Made by a program: the position numbers and the translations under genes. A stretch of 43,703 bases of DNA from a virus: positions 1-43,703 of IMG/VR virus record IMGVR_UViG_3300005264_000011. The stretch is one strand, 5' to 3'. Positions within the stretch are counted from its first letter, which is position 1. Each line of letters opens with the position of its first letter. The notes beneath the pieces were generated by a model. The model made no database searches, was not told where the DNA came from, and saw nothing but the letters and a program-made list of their open reading frames with translations. Below, piece after piece: positions 7,293-15,383 of the stretch.

Positions 7293-7747
7293 ATCGCCAA
7301 CCCATCCGGATATCGCTCGAGAACAGCGCCGCAGTCATGACATTCTACTTGAAAAAGTTTAAGCGGATCCCCTCCTGTTGTTTGAACCTTGGCAGTATGT
7401 TTGCATTCAAAAAACATCGGTGTTGCCTTCAGGTATGCTTGAAGCGGTGGAAGTATATGCTCAGCGAAAACATATGCTGCCTTTTCTACCTTCTTGTTAT
7501 ATACGACATATGCATAGCTTCCGTTCATCTTGCCGCCAAAGTATCCAATATTTAAACTAATTAGAAACTCTTTAAATGTACAGCTACCGATACTCCTCCA
7601 AGAGAATGAGAAGTTTCCATAGTCTGATACTGCTGAAAACATTCCGTCGCTTGTTATTACTATCTGTGCCAGCCATCCACCGTTTTCTTTTCGCAGGGTG
7701 AATGTTTCTGCGATTGGCGATGTTTCTGCTACTATAACTTTACTCAT
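7289..7747 (-). CDS. Hypothetical phage protein with C-terminal Cys/His cluster
   Basis: 152 residues from the ATG at 7747, chosen because AAAGGA lies eight bases before it; an ATG three codons earlier overlaps that ribosome site. The central SFSWRSIGSCTFKEFLISLN block and aromatic, beta-rich composition resemble unclassified proteins recurrent in phage replication segments. The C-terminal CKH and CHDCG suggest metal binding. Not assigned. Confidence 0.55.
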   Translation of the reverse strand: MSKVIVAETSPIAETFTLRKENGGWLAQIVITSDGMFSAVSDYGNFSFSWRSIGSCTFKEFLISLNIGYFGGKMNGSYAYVVYNKKVEKAAYVFAEHILPPLQAYLKATPMFFECKHTAKVQTTGGDPLKLFQVECHDCGAVLERYPDGLAI

Positions 7748-7759
7748 TTTTACCATCCT

Positions 7760-8047
7760 TTATTTATAAGTAACTAGCTTTTTCACTTTCGACCACTCTT
7801 TGTGTGTTACTTTTACCTTCTCAATTTTTACATTTTCATTATCACTTACCACTTTAATTACCTCAATTTTAGGAGTAACGATTTCAGATTTTACAAACCT
7901 TGTTTTATTGTAATAATCATGGATTGAACCGTTTTTAAACTTTCTTTTTGGTTCCGAGTATTCATATGTTCTTAACTCAAGAGTTCCATTATATTCATTA
8001 AAGTTTCTAAAAGTTACGGTTCTTGTTTCCTTTAAATCGCTCTCCAT
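7760..8047 (-). CDS. Hypothetical basic protein, first gene after a promoter
   Basis: 95 residues, Lys-rich, beta-strand-like, no cysteines. GGAGGATAAAA precedes the ATG. It is the first gene downstream of the 8.1-kb promoter and dyad, so it is probably the leading gene of a transcript running through the accessory block. Function unknown. Confidence 0.55.
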   Translation of the reverse strand: MESDLKETRTVTFRNFNEYNGTLELRTYEYSEPKRKFKNGSIHDYYNKTRFVKSEIVTPKIEVIKVVSDNENVKIEKVKVTHKEWSKVKKLVTYK

Positions 8048-8062
8048 TTTTATCCTCCTTTA

Positions 8063-8114
8063 TTTATGTTTATTTGTTTCTATATACTTACATTAGCTCT
8101 CAAACAAACATAAA
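8063..8114 (-). promoter_or_regulatory. 14-bp imperfect dyad enclosing the promoter
   Basis: Arms 8063-8076 and 8101-8114 pair over 14 positions with one G-U wobble on the minus-strand transcript. The dyad spans most of the promoter at 8090-8118 and ends just before the ribosome site of the gene starting at 8047. It could be an operator or a 5' UTR hairpin. Confidence 0.45.
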
Positions 8115-8118
8115 TCAA
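8090..8118 (-). promoter_or_regulatory. Promoter: TTGATT-17-TAATGT
   Basis: On the minus strand TTGATT (8113-8118) is separated by 17 bases from TAATGT (8090-8095). The surrounding sequence aligns without gaps to the 15.4-kb promoter: AACTTG, 14 variable bases, GAGAG, then TATAGA near the start point. Confidence 0.6.
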
Positions 8119-8130
8119 GTTATTTTAAAA

Positions 8131-9699
8131 CTATTTTTCATCTCTCAAGATACTAACCAAGAACCAGTTGGGTAGTCGGTGCCGGTTCTGTTTTACGAAC
8201 CATTTAAATCCCTTATCCATTACATAGGTTCGTGCCCAATCGTCCCGGGTTCTAACAGACCGCCCGAAAGCCTGAACTAATGTTAAGCAGGTCTTCCACA
8301 TATACCATTCGGGATCCAGCCGCTTACGTTCGGAAATCTGTTTGTCTCCTAGATACGGATACGGAATCTTACAAATAATCTGGAACCGGGAAAGGTCATC
8401 CTTTAAGTCCAGCCCCTCGGTCATACTAGGCGAAATTAGCACACTCGGCTTATCAGTTGCGGCGTGAGCTTTAAGGATCTCGTCTCGGGTTCCTGTCTTG
8501 GGATAGAATAGCCGATCGTCGTTCAATCTAGATACTAGGAAGTCCGCTATCTTATAAGTATTAGTATGAATGATACCCTTCTCGTTTTTGTGGATAGCTA
8601 ATACCGCCGCAACAGCGTTTTTCATCTTAGGAAGGGATTCGTCTATATCAGCCATCTTAAGACTATACCGGGCAAACCTTAGATCGATTGGACGGTTCTC
8701 TTTCGGAAAAGTAGACGGCATCTTTATTACTGCCACTTTATCTTTAGGGATCCCCATCGATCGAGCGTATGAATCAGCATCCAGTATCGTCGCCGACATT
8801 AATAGTTTCTTGAATCCTAGCTTGAAAACATCCTGCGTTTTCTTGTCTATAAATAGCGGTTTGAATGTCATCTCTTTTTCGCAAAAAACCCAGTTATCGG
8901 ATTCTTCTGAAGCCATAAAGTCGTCCATTTTATTAATATAATTATTCATATCATTAATATTTTTCAATAGAGTGATCTCGTTGCTATTTATTGCTGACAA
9001 TTCTTTATGCCGCCGGTTAAGTTCTGGAATAATTATCTCGCGAATAAATGCACGTTTGTTCTTATACGTTTTCATTTCTTCAAGGATACCGGTATTGCAC
9101 CCGAGTTTCTTTAATTGTTTAGCTGAAATACTTATCGAGTACCGATCCATGAGTATGGCCTCTATATTGTGAGCCTCGTCGCATATTACAAGCTCCCGGG
9201 GGTATTCGTGCAGTTTCTTTTGACTAAGTCCTATGTGGTAGTTTAAAACCGATACCCGGGACTCTAATGTTTCGTTTAAAGCGTTAAAATACGGACAGCG
9301 TTCCTGCAGCCCATTTAATCCTCGCATCGGACATTTAAGTTTTGATATCGAGCATGGCGCCAAATTACATTTTAAATGTGTATGCTTCGGAAGCCGGCAA
9401 TCATAGTTACCCTTTCCCTTCAGCATATTCAAATCAAAATCTTTAACATACTGGTCCTGCAGTATTTTTTGTGAAGTTAAAAAGTAAGCGTTTCCAAAGT
9501 ATCTGGCAACTGTTAAAGCAATCGGACTCTTACCTGCACCGGTTGGAGCCTCCAGTATCACATACTCTTTGCCGCCTTCAAACCTTGTTATAATCTTTTC
9601 TATTACTTCTTTCTGGTATTCCCTAAACTCATCGAAAGGGAAGTGTTCTTCTATTGCATCAGGCCGTTGAGCCAATTTAATCGAGTTCTGTTCCATCAT
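8131..9699 (-). CDS. XPD/DinG-like superfamily 2 helicase with Cys cluster
   Basis: 522 residues. Walker A APTGAGKS (51-58), motif II DEAH (174-177), LLMSAT (motif III) and QAFGRSVR (motif VI) define an SF2 helicase of the Rad3/XPD/DinG branch. Between motifs Ia and II, cysteines at 101, 111, 116, 123 and 135 match the place where this family carries an iron-sulphur cluster. Such helicases unwind 5' to 3' and can remove RNA-DNA hybrids or displaced strands. It is the gene directly after the primase-MCM fusion and overlaps its end, so the two are co-expressed. AGGAG lies just before the start. Confidence 0.9.
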   Translation of the reverse strand: MMEQNSIKLAQRPDAIEEHFPFDEFREYQKEVIEKIITRFEGGKEYVILEAPTGAGKSPIALTVARYFGNAYFLTSQKILQDQYVKDFDLNMLKGKGNYDCRLPKHTHLKCNLAPCSISKLKCPMRGLNGLQERCPYFNALNETLESRVSVLNYHIGLSQKKLHEYPRELVICDEAHNIEAILMDRYSISISAKQLKKLGCNTGILEEMKTYKNKRAFIREIIIPELNRRHKELSAINSNEITLLKNINDMNNYINKMDDFMASEESDNWVFCEKEMTFKPLFIDKKTQDVFKLGFKKLLMSATILDADSYARSMGIPKDKVAVIKMPSTFPKENRPIDLRFARYSLKMADIDESLPKMKNAVAAVLAIHKNEKGIIHTNTYKIADFLVSRLNDDRLFYPKTGTRDEILKAHAATDKPSVLISPSMTEGLDLKDDLSRFQIICKIPYPYLGDKQISERKRLDPEWYMWKTCLTLVQAFGRSVRTRDDWARTYVMDKGFKWFVKQNRHRLPNWFLVSILRDEK

Positions 9700-12604
9700 C
9701 CATTCTCCTATCTGATTTATTTAAAAAATTGTCTATCGATTTATCTGCCTCCAAGCTAGGTTTTAATTCTTTCAAAAAGTCAATAAAACCCGGTTGCAGT
9801 ATGTAATACTTTTCCCTTTCATCGATAGCATTCAATCTTCTAAGTTTCTTTATTTTGTCTCTATAACCTTTTTCTTTAGTACTCCAGTCCGTTATGGATC
9901 CAGAGTTAATACAATCCGATATAGTCATCTTGCTTACTATTGCGGAGTCTAATAGATCCTCGACGTTTTCTAAGTCACTCAAGTTTAGTATTTCGCACAC
10001 ATCTCTAGGCTTGAGCAAGTTTGTTTTTGCAAACTCTTTTTTAGAATAGTCGTTATAAGCGAACCTTGGTTTGTTATAGAGTTTTTTTATAAATTCTATA
10101 ATATAATCTACATGCTCAATCGTCGGCCGCACCTTGCCTTTTTCATCTATAGCGAAGAGTCGTATCGCAAATGAAACCGTAAGCCTTGCTATCTTGTTTC
10201 TAACATCAGCCGGTTCTATCAGCGGTATGCTTGCGCTATAAATTTCTGACAATTCACATGCTTTCTTTAATATATGTTTTTCCACCTCCTTATCGATTAA
10301 TATGTCTGTTGATTTCCTACTCCAAGCGAACATGCATAGTGAGTGGCAACTGTCGCTGTCGAATTTTGGCACAAATGTTTCAGGTGTTTTATTTACCACC
10401 GAATTTGAAACCTCACCGGAAGCGACGGTCATGGCTATATCGACTCTTCGAACATCTTCTGGTTGCCCGAATATCTCTCTTATAACCTGTACTCCGTATG
10501 GATAGTTCTTAATTCCAACATTATCTTTACGAGGGTTCGATAGCCATAAAAGCCGGCACCTTGCTCTCGTTTGTTCTGACATTACTTTCTGAATCTTTGC
10601 TTCTCCGGATGATCTTATTTCACTAAAGGATGCAATCGACTCGGTCGACATCCCGGATGCTTCATCTATTACTACCAGCCGTCTATCGTTTAAAGGGATC
10701 CGACCCCATTGCAGTTGCCAGTTGCCGCCAATTTGTGAAAGGCCGCCAATTAAACCGGCATAGCTATTACTTTCTCCGGAAACGAACTCACCGACTCCGT
10801 AATGGTGGCATATAAATTTTGTATATACCGACTTACCCTGTGCCGAATCTCCAACAATTGCACCCTCAACCCAGCCCTTGCCTATGTTCTTGTTCTGAAA
10901 ATCAAACGTTAGCGCAGAATGGTAGACTAGATCAATCATTAAGTACATATCTTCTCTATCGTATATGTGGCTCAGTCTAGATAAATCTTTGTAGATCTCG
11001 TTTACTTTATCATCAATCGTTTTACCGGGTTCTACTTGAAACTTTTTGAGCTTCTCTTTGGATGCATCATCTAGAACGAAATCCTCTATATTGGTATCAG
11101 ATGATTCTATATCATAAATTTGATGCTGTACGTGCTGGCTCCTAGTATCTAGGCAAGTCAAAGCATGAACATTATAGGATCTATTCGTTTCTATTTTTGT
11201 GTCGTCGTCTGTTATATAGTATCCGATACGATAAACGTGCTCGTAATCTTCTTCTATATTGTAGGTAATATCTGGTACTAGCCTAATCTTTTCGATTGCA
11301 TAGAACTCTTTTACGTTCAGATTGAAGCTTTTACATTTACCGACTATACCCAAGTACTGCTTTAATCTACCAAGTATAGTCTGTTTATTTTCTCTAATAA
11401 GCTCTAGCAGTACCGGATCGTCTCGTTTTATTTCAACATCTGCGGATCCGTCTAGCAGTTTACAGTTGAAACATTTCTCCCCGGATCTCTTTGTATTGAA
11501 GCAGATCGCATTAATACTTTTTGGCGCTCCGTATGGCGAGTGGTCCTTACCGCAACAGAGCACATTTTTTATATAGCATTTCTTTTCTATATACTTACTC
11601 TTACTAGCTTCTGCGAGTATTACCTTATATTCGTTGTTGTCTTTACTGACTCCGTCACCGTAAACCGGTGCGTCTTCTACCAGTTGAAGGAATTCATCCT
11701 TAGTATGACCCTCAACCGTAATGTAGTCGGTAAAGTCGCCTCGTGGATGCTGACTATCATCTAGCGGCAAATGGATAATCTTTACTTGCGCAGCAAAAGG
11801 AAAAATGGACTTTGCTCGTATTAATGCACCGTCACGACCGGCCGCATCTATATCCATACAAATTATAACGTTCTTATCTTTAAATTTTGGCGACCAGTAC
11901 TTGCTCCAGTTCTTTGCTCCGGTTGTATTCGTTATACCGTTTATACCAATACTTCTAGCGACTAGCGTGTCCTTCTCGCCTTCAAAAATATAAACGACCT
12001 CTTTATTTAGAGCAGATATTGGATACAATCTATCCTCACCGAAACCGACACGCTTACCATCTCTAGTTTCAGCATGCGATATTATCTTAGCTTTTTTACT
12101 CTCCGGATCATACTTACGGATATTAACGAAGTCACTGACCTCGTCTTTTATTGGGAACCAGAACCGTCCAGCCTTGTATCCTATATTGTGTGAAATGATT
12201 ATCTTTTCAGATATCCCGAAAGCAACCAATTGATCAACTTTTAATCGATTTTCTTTTACTAGATTGTCTTTTGCATCTAATATTATATCCGGATTAATTT
12301 TTAGTTTAGCCTTTTGTGGTTTAACTTCGATACCAAGTTCTGGAGCTAACCATAAAAGCGGCTTATCTTTGCCTTTGATCTCTTTTACATATGTATATAT
12401 ATTTCCCTTGGCGCCGCAACTAAAACAACTATACTGTCCTGTTTTCCTACTATACGAGAAACTTGGTTCTGTTTCTTCGTGGAATGGGCATAAACCCACT
12501 ACGTTTTCTTTACTGTCGGCTCGGCTTTTCTTTTGCACCTCTGAAAATATAGAGTCCATAAATGCAGGGTTAAGCTTAGCTTCGACCTCCTGTTTTAAAT
12601 CCAT
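9677..12604 (-). CDS. DnaG-type primase fused to MCM-like AAA+ helicase
   Basis: 975 residues. N-terminus: CHC2 zinc finger (Cys39, His42, Cys60, Cys63), then a DnaG-like catalytic core with TOPRIM motifs EGEKD (208-212) and DIDAAG (251-256). The second half matches MCM proteins: an OB-like region with its own cysteine ribbon (343-381), Walker A GDSAQGKS (585-592), Walker B VVIDEAS (644-650), sensor-1 LSNPR (688-692), an arginine-rich REIF..DVRRVD segment, a helical lid (798-842) and a winged-helix-like C-terminus. Ordinary phage primase-helicases use a RecA-type DnaB fold, so the MCM-type AAA+ partner is unusual. It would prime and unwind at the fork. GGGGAGGA precedes the ATG. Confidence 0.88.
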   Translation of the reverse strand: MDLKQEVEAKLNPAFMDSIFSEVQKKSRADSKENVVGLCPFHEETEPSFSYSRKTGQYSCFSCGAKGNIYTYVKEIKGKDKPLLWLAPELGIEVKPQKAKLKINPDIILDAKDNLVKENRLKVDQLVAFGISEKIIISHNIGYKAGRFWFPIKDEVSDFVNIRKYDPESKKAKIISHAETRDGKRVGFGEDRLYPISALNKEVVYIFEGEKDTLVARSIGINGITNTTGAKNWSKYWSPKFKDKNVIICMDIDAAGRDGALIRAKSIFPFAAQVKIIHLPLDDSQHPRGDFTDYITVEGHTKDEFLQLVEDAPVYGDGVSKDNNEYKVILAEASKSKYIEKKCYIKNVLCCGKDHSPYGAPKSINAICFNTKRSGEKCFNCKLLDGSADVEIKRDDPVLLELIRENKQTILGRLKQYLGIVGKCKSFNLNVKEFYAIEKIRLVPDITYNIEEDYEHVYRIGYYITDDDTKIETNRSYNVHALTCLDTRSQHVQHQIYDIESSDTNIEDFVLDDASKEKLKKFQVEPGKTIDDKVNEIYKDLSRLSHIYDREDMYLMIDLVYHSALTFDFQNKNIGKGWVEGAIVGDSAQGKSVYTKFICHHYGVGEFVSGESNSYAGLIGGLSQIGGNWQLQWGRIPLNDRRLVVIDEASGMSTESIASFSEIRSSGEAKIQKVMSEQTRARCRLLWLSNPRKDNVGIKNYPYGVQVIREIFGQPEDVRRVDIAMTVASGEVSNSVVNKTPETFVPKFDSDSCHSLCMFAWSRKSTDILIDKEVEKHILKKACELSEIYSASIPLIEPADVRNKIARLTVSFAIRLFAIDEKGKVRPTIEHVDYIIEFIKKLYNKPRFAYNDYSKKEFAKTNLLKPRDVCEILNLSDLENVEDLLDSAIVSKMTISDCINSGSITDWSTKEKGYRDKIKKLRRLNAIDEREKYYILQPGFIDFLKELKPSLEADKSIDNFLNKSDRRMDDGTELD

Positions 12605-12624
12605 TAAAGCGTCCTCCCCGGCAT

Positions 12625-12816
12625 TTATTCAGCAAATTGTTTTATTATAACGTCTTCATCGAATCTTAGAGTTCGCTTTCTTTCTCCTTCAAATAATACA
12701 ATAGGGATTATTACTTCATCCTCTATTTTTCTGTATACAGTTGATTCTGCTACATTTAAATAATTTGCAACATCACTTACTTTCCACAACTTCTTTTTTG
12801 GTTGTTCTTCTACCAT
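12625..12816 (-). CDS. Small HTH (excisionase/MerR-like) DNA-binding protein
   Basis: 63 residues: KLWKVSDVANYLNVAESTVY is a typical winged helix-turn-helix start, followed by a short basic wing (RKRTLRFDED). It is clearly related to both halves of the next upstream gene, with the same spacing of VSDvA, sTVYrK and RKRT-RF. AGGAGGT precedes the ATG. As the second gene after the 13.2-kb promoter it could regulate the early operon or bind the origin. Confidence 0.75.
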   Translation of the reverse strand: MVEEQPKKKLWKVSDVANYLNVAESTVYRKIEDEVIIPIVLFEGERKRTLRFDEDVIIKQFAE

Positions 12817-12822
12817 ATCAAA

Positions 12823-13182
12823 CTACCTCCTAAACCTTTCTTTTATTTTACTCGGAATGAATCTCCGGACAGTATTTTTCTCACTTTTAAACAATTCTAC
12901 GATACAGCCTTGAAGCCTTCCTCTTCTAGCCATAGCATTAACATAGGTCGGCGGCACCTTCATATACTTAGCCACATCTTTATTATCCCATAAATCAATA
13001 TCATTACTCCCTAGGATAGCTCTAACCTTCAAGGGATTGAACCGTATCGTTCTTTTTCTTATACCAACGAACGGAACAACCAAGATCTGATTAAAAACGC
13101 CAACACGAACCTTTTTATATATTGTTGCCTCGGATATTTTAAATGTTTTAGCTAAGTCGCTTACCGTCATCAACTTAAGCAT
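12823..13182 (-). CDS. Tandem double-HTH DNA-binding protein
   Basis: 119 residues made of two diverged copies of the same HTH unit: residues 1-56 (LMTVSDLAKTFKISEATIYK ... RKRTIRF) and 58-119 (LWDNKDVAKYMKVPPTYVN ... TVRRFIPSKI). With the adjacent 63-residue gene this gives three related units in a row, implying duplication and fission or fusion. It is the first gene after the promoter at 13224-13251 and lies next to the long inverted repeat, so autoregulation or origin binding is an attractive inference. CAGGAG precedes the ATG. Confidence 0.75.
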   Translation of the reverse strand: MLKLMTVSDLAKTFKISEATIYKKVRVGVFNQILVVPFVGIRKRTIRFNPLKVRAILGSNDIDLWDNKDVAKYMKVPPTYVNAMARRGRLQGCIVELFKSEKNTVRRFIPSKIKERFRR

Positions 13183-13223
13183 GTTTTTTCTCCTGTTTAT
13201 CTTTATTTACTATACACGAATCA

Positions 13224-13251
13224 ATTATACTCATTTTTAACCTTTTAGCAA
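13224..13251 (-). promoter_or_regulatory. Promoter: TTGCTA-16-TATAAT
   Basis: The -10 is a perfect TATAAT (13224-13229, minus strand), with TTGCTA (13246-13251) 16 bases upstream. A TATAG motif follows about nine bases later, as at the other promoters of this phage. It drives the HTH genes, primase-MCM and the rest of the left segment. Confidence 0.7.
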
Positions 13252-13287
13252 CAACCGTTTATTTCTGGTACTTTCAAAAACACTCCT

Positions 13288-13438
13288 ATACTTATCCTTA
13301 TTTAGTCTAAGTGTTTTTTTATGCGGTAAATTCATTCTCGAAAATGTCTATGGGATTTTTAGAAAACCTTTTTCCATAGAAATTTTTTCTTAACCTTTTA
13401 CCGCACCAAACAACACTTAGACTAAATAATATAAGTAT
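13288..13438. repeat. Long nested inverted repeat; candidate origin or operator
   Basis: Outer arms 13288-13295 and 13431-13438 (8 bp), then 13300-13315 and 13412-13427 (16 bp perfect), inner arms 13322-13330 and 13397-13405 (9 bp, TGCGGTAAA), and 13347-13353 and 13374-13380 (7 bp). Each 16-bp arm contains the small palindrome TTAGTCTAA. It lies between a terminator and a promoter, so it is probably not transcribed by this operon. This 302-base gap contains no gene. Confidence 0.75.
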
Positions 13439-13440
13439 GC

Positions 13441-13466
13441 AAAAAAAAGGGCGACTCTTGCCGCCC
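13441..13466 (-). terminator. Rho-independent terminator
   Basis: On the minus strand GGGCG, loop GCAAGAGT, CGCCC is followed by eight T. It lies 19 bases after the stop of the ssDNA-binding-like gene and closes the 17.7-13.5-kb operon. The other strand also ends in a T run, so it may work both ways. Confidence 0.88.
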
Positions 13467-13484
13467 TTTTTTGCCTTTACTGTT

Positions 13485-14279
13485 CTATTCAAGTTCATCG
13501 TCCTGAATCTTACTATCATCTGGTACTACCTCAGCCTCTACATGATCGCCAGAGTTCTCGGCCATGTTGTCGTCTTCAGCTTTATCTACATCATACTTAG
13601 TTGGAGTTTTCTTTAACTCTTCCCGGATGTTATGGGCAAGTGTCGCTTCTTTTTCTTCTGACCAACCTGCAGGTTGAATATTTAAAGCATAATATTCTTG
13701 GTCTTCATTATTTTTCGCGACTTTTGAACTAAGCTTGAATGCTCTGGCAAAGATCGGTTCGCATTTTGCCTTAGTAAAAGTACCAAGTACAGATGCTAAG
13801 TCTTTTCCAGCACCTTTACCAGCCTTACCCTTAAGCGATAATACATAAGGTATTGGGCATAAATTACCTCTTACAACAATAAGGAATCGATACGTTTCAT
13901 ACTTCCATAAATCATCCTTAGTAAGTTCGGATCCGTCATCCCAAAACAATCCGTCTCGAGAACGTTTAATTTTTGCGTTCTTGTCCTCTTTTTTATCTTC
14001 CTTGGTTGGGAACCTCAACCAAAGCTTCTCCTTCTTTACTACAGTAAATGTTACGTCTTGTCCGAATATTTCCGTAGTAACCGAGTCAAAGAACTCTCCT
14101 GCCTCAACCAGTTTATCCTTAAATGCTTGCGATGTGAATTGCGCACACTGTACGAATGATGGTTTAAGTTCTTCAAGAGTAAAATCTTCCCCACCTTCAC
14201 CTTCGTACTGTTTAAGGTAAGCCGGGACTTTACTTTCGGCTGTTGTGGCAACCGCTGTTTCTTTTTTTTCTTCCACCAC
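13485..14279 (-). CDS. Putative ssDNA-binding protein with acidic tail
   Basis: 264 residues. The body (about 20-210) is beta-rich with conserved-looking tryptophans and the block RFLIVVRGNLCPIPYVLSLK, then GKAGKGAGKDL. The last 40 residues are strongly acidic and end DDSKIQDDELE. A compact nucleic-acid-binding body plus an acidic C-terminal tail is the layout of phage SSBs, and it is the last gene of the operon headed by the SNF2 helicase. Start is GTG with AAGGAAG nine bases upstream. The family assignment is by layout and context only. Confidence 0.5.
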   Translation of the reverse strand: MVEEKKETAVATTAESKVPAYLKQYEGEGGEDFTLEELKPSFVQCAQFTSQAFKDKLVEAGEFFDSVTTEIFGQDVTFTVVKKEKLWLRFPTKEDKKEDKNAKIKRSRDGLFWDDGSELTKDDLWKYETYRFLIVVRGNLCPIPYVLSLKGKAGKGAGKDLASVLGTFTKAKCEPIFARAFKLSSKVAKNNEDQEYYALNIQPAGWSEEKEATLAHNIREELKKTPTKYDVDKAEDDNMAENSGDHVEAEVVPDDSKIQDDELE

Positions 14280-14299
14280 AAAAAATCACTTCCTTTCTT

Positions 14300-14926
14300 T
14301 TATGTTTTTACTTTCGTGAATCTAATCTTACGAAAGGTTTTCATTTGAACGCCGTCTGGACATATAGCTTTAGTATCATAAAACTTTTTCATGTCCGCCG
14401 CTTTGATGTCACGTTTAACTAAATCGTGCGCATCGAAACCGTCGTCGCTCTCGTACTTCTCGACATAGTCCCAGAACTTTTTCCAATCTTTAACTTGAAA
14501 GCTCATTTTTTCGGGACGATCAGCTTTGAAACCGGCATGCCTAAGTTCTTCTATATCTGCATCGCAAATAATAGAATTGATTTCTTTTTCTAGCATTCCG
14601 ATCTCTTCTATCAATGGTGCCGTAGTAGCAGTTATCTTTTCAATCTTCTCTAATCGTTTTGCTCGTTTTGCCATTAGGCCGTTAGCATAACCAAAAATTT
14701 GATCATCTATCTTTTTTAGAGCGGCTAACGATTCTTTCCTTTGTCTAGATAACTCGTCTAGATCTAGTCCGGGTTTAATTTTTTCTTCTACAGGATCAAC
14801 TTCCTTCTCTTTAACTGGAGCGGCTTCTTTTTCTTCTGCAGCACTTTCCGGAGCTTCTTTTTTCTCACCTAGATCTATATCCTCGATCTCGTCTTGCACC
14901 TTTACTTCTTCGTTCGCTTTTTCCAT
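14300..14926 (-). CDS. Coiled-coil protein, possible Gam-like host-nuclease inhibitor
   Basis: 208 residues from the ATG at 14926; the open frame begins at a GTG four codons earlier, but that GTG is part of the AGGAGGTG ribosome site. An acidic, Glu/Lys/Pro-rich leader (1-50) is followed by a long coiled coil (55-125) and a compact C-terminus with HDLVKRDIKAADMKKFYDT and PDGVQMKTFRKIRF. The coiled coil plus short beta end with P-x-GV resembles Mu Gam proteins that shield DNA ends; this is a tentative reading. Neighbour of the SSB-like gene. Confidence 0.5.
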   Translation of the reverse strand: MEKANEEVKVQDEIEDIDLGEKKEAPESAAEEKEAAPVKEKEVDPVEEKIKPGLDLDELSRQRKESLAALKKIDDQIFGYANGLMAKRAKRLEKIEKITATTAPLIEEIGMLEKEINSIICDADIEELRHAGFKADRPEKMSFQVKDWKKFWDYVEKYESDDGFDAHDLVKRDIKAADMKKFYDTKAICPDGVQMKTFRKIRFTKVKT

Positions 14927-14963
14927 TTTTTTTCTCACCTCCTAACTTAATCATTTTTTACAT

Positions 14964-14998
14964 ACCGGAAACCCGAGGGGGGGGGGTGGGTTTCCGGT
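14964..14998. repeat. 11-bp hairpin with a homopolymer loop (ten G on +)
   Basis: ACCGGAAACCC (14964-14974) pairs perfectly with 14988-14998. The loop contains ten consecutive G (14977-14986), read as ten C in the minus-strand transcript. No T run follows on either strand, so it is not a standard terminator. The 213 bases between 14939 and 15151 hold this and the next hairpin but no convincing gene. Confidence 0.7.
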
Positions 14999-15005
14999 TG
15001 TACCA

Positions 15006-15040
15006 AGGTGCGCTTTCTTGGGGAAGAGGGGTACGCACCT
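15006..15040. repeat. 7-bp stem-loop next to the G10 hairpin
   Basis: AGGTGCG (15006-15012) pairs with CGCACCT (15034-15040). Alternative pairings in the same segment (CCAAG with CTTGG; GTACC with GGTAC) suggest a foldable leader upstream of the coiled-coil gene. Confidence 0.5.
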
Positions 15041-15151
15041 GTAATACCATATTAGTATAAGCCTCGTTCCATTTGTTTAAGTATAAACAATTGTCGGCCT
15101 TCTAAATGTAAGTCTATCAATATATTATGGAATAATCTTTCATATTCTAGT

Positions 15152-15343
15152 TTAATAATTTTTAAAGCGATCTTCTTTATAATCATGCTTTTGATCATCG
15201 TAATCTTCTTCTGGATTATATTCTGTCTTTTCATCGTCCTCTTCCTCCTCTATTTCGCATGGTACTGGATCCTGCTTTGAAACACAGTCCCCGGTGTGTG
15301 AATCGTAGTGTTCGGATCCTCCCGGGCAATTACCATAGCACAT
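15152..15343 (-). CDS. Small Cys-rich acidic protein
   Basis: 63 residues: an N-terminal cluster of four cysteines (MCYGNCPGGSEHYDSHTGDC) plus one more at position 29, then a strongly acidic stretch of Glu and Asp and a charged tail. AAGGAAG precedes the ATG, and a promoter lies 40 bases upstream. The acidic stretch could mimic DNA or bind a basic host protein; this is speculation. Not recognised. Confidence 0.6.
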   Translation of the reverse strand: MCYGNCPGGSEHYDSHTGDCVSKQDPVPCEIEEEEDDEKTEYNPEEDYDDQKHDYKEDRFKNY

Positions 15344-15383
15344 TCTTTACTTCCTTTATTTACCTTTATTTATCTATATTTAT

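Noticed and set aside
8570-8941. 123-codon plus-strand frame opposite the XPD-like helicase
   Set aside because: Antisense shadow of conserved helicase motifs.
15052-15234. 60-codon minus-strand frame overlapping the Cys-rich gene, starting MKRQNIIQKK
   Set aside because: Lys/Ile-rich, in the +1 frame of a better gene, poorly spaced ribosome site. It could be a frameshifted extension but the evidence is too thin.
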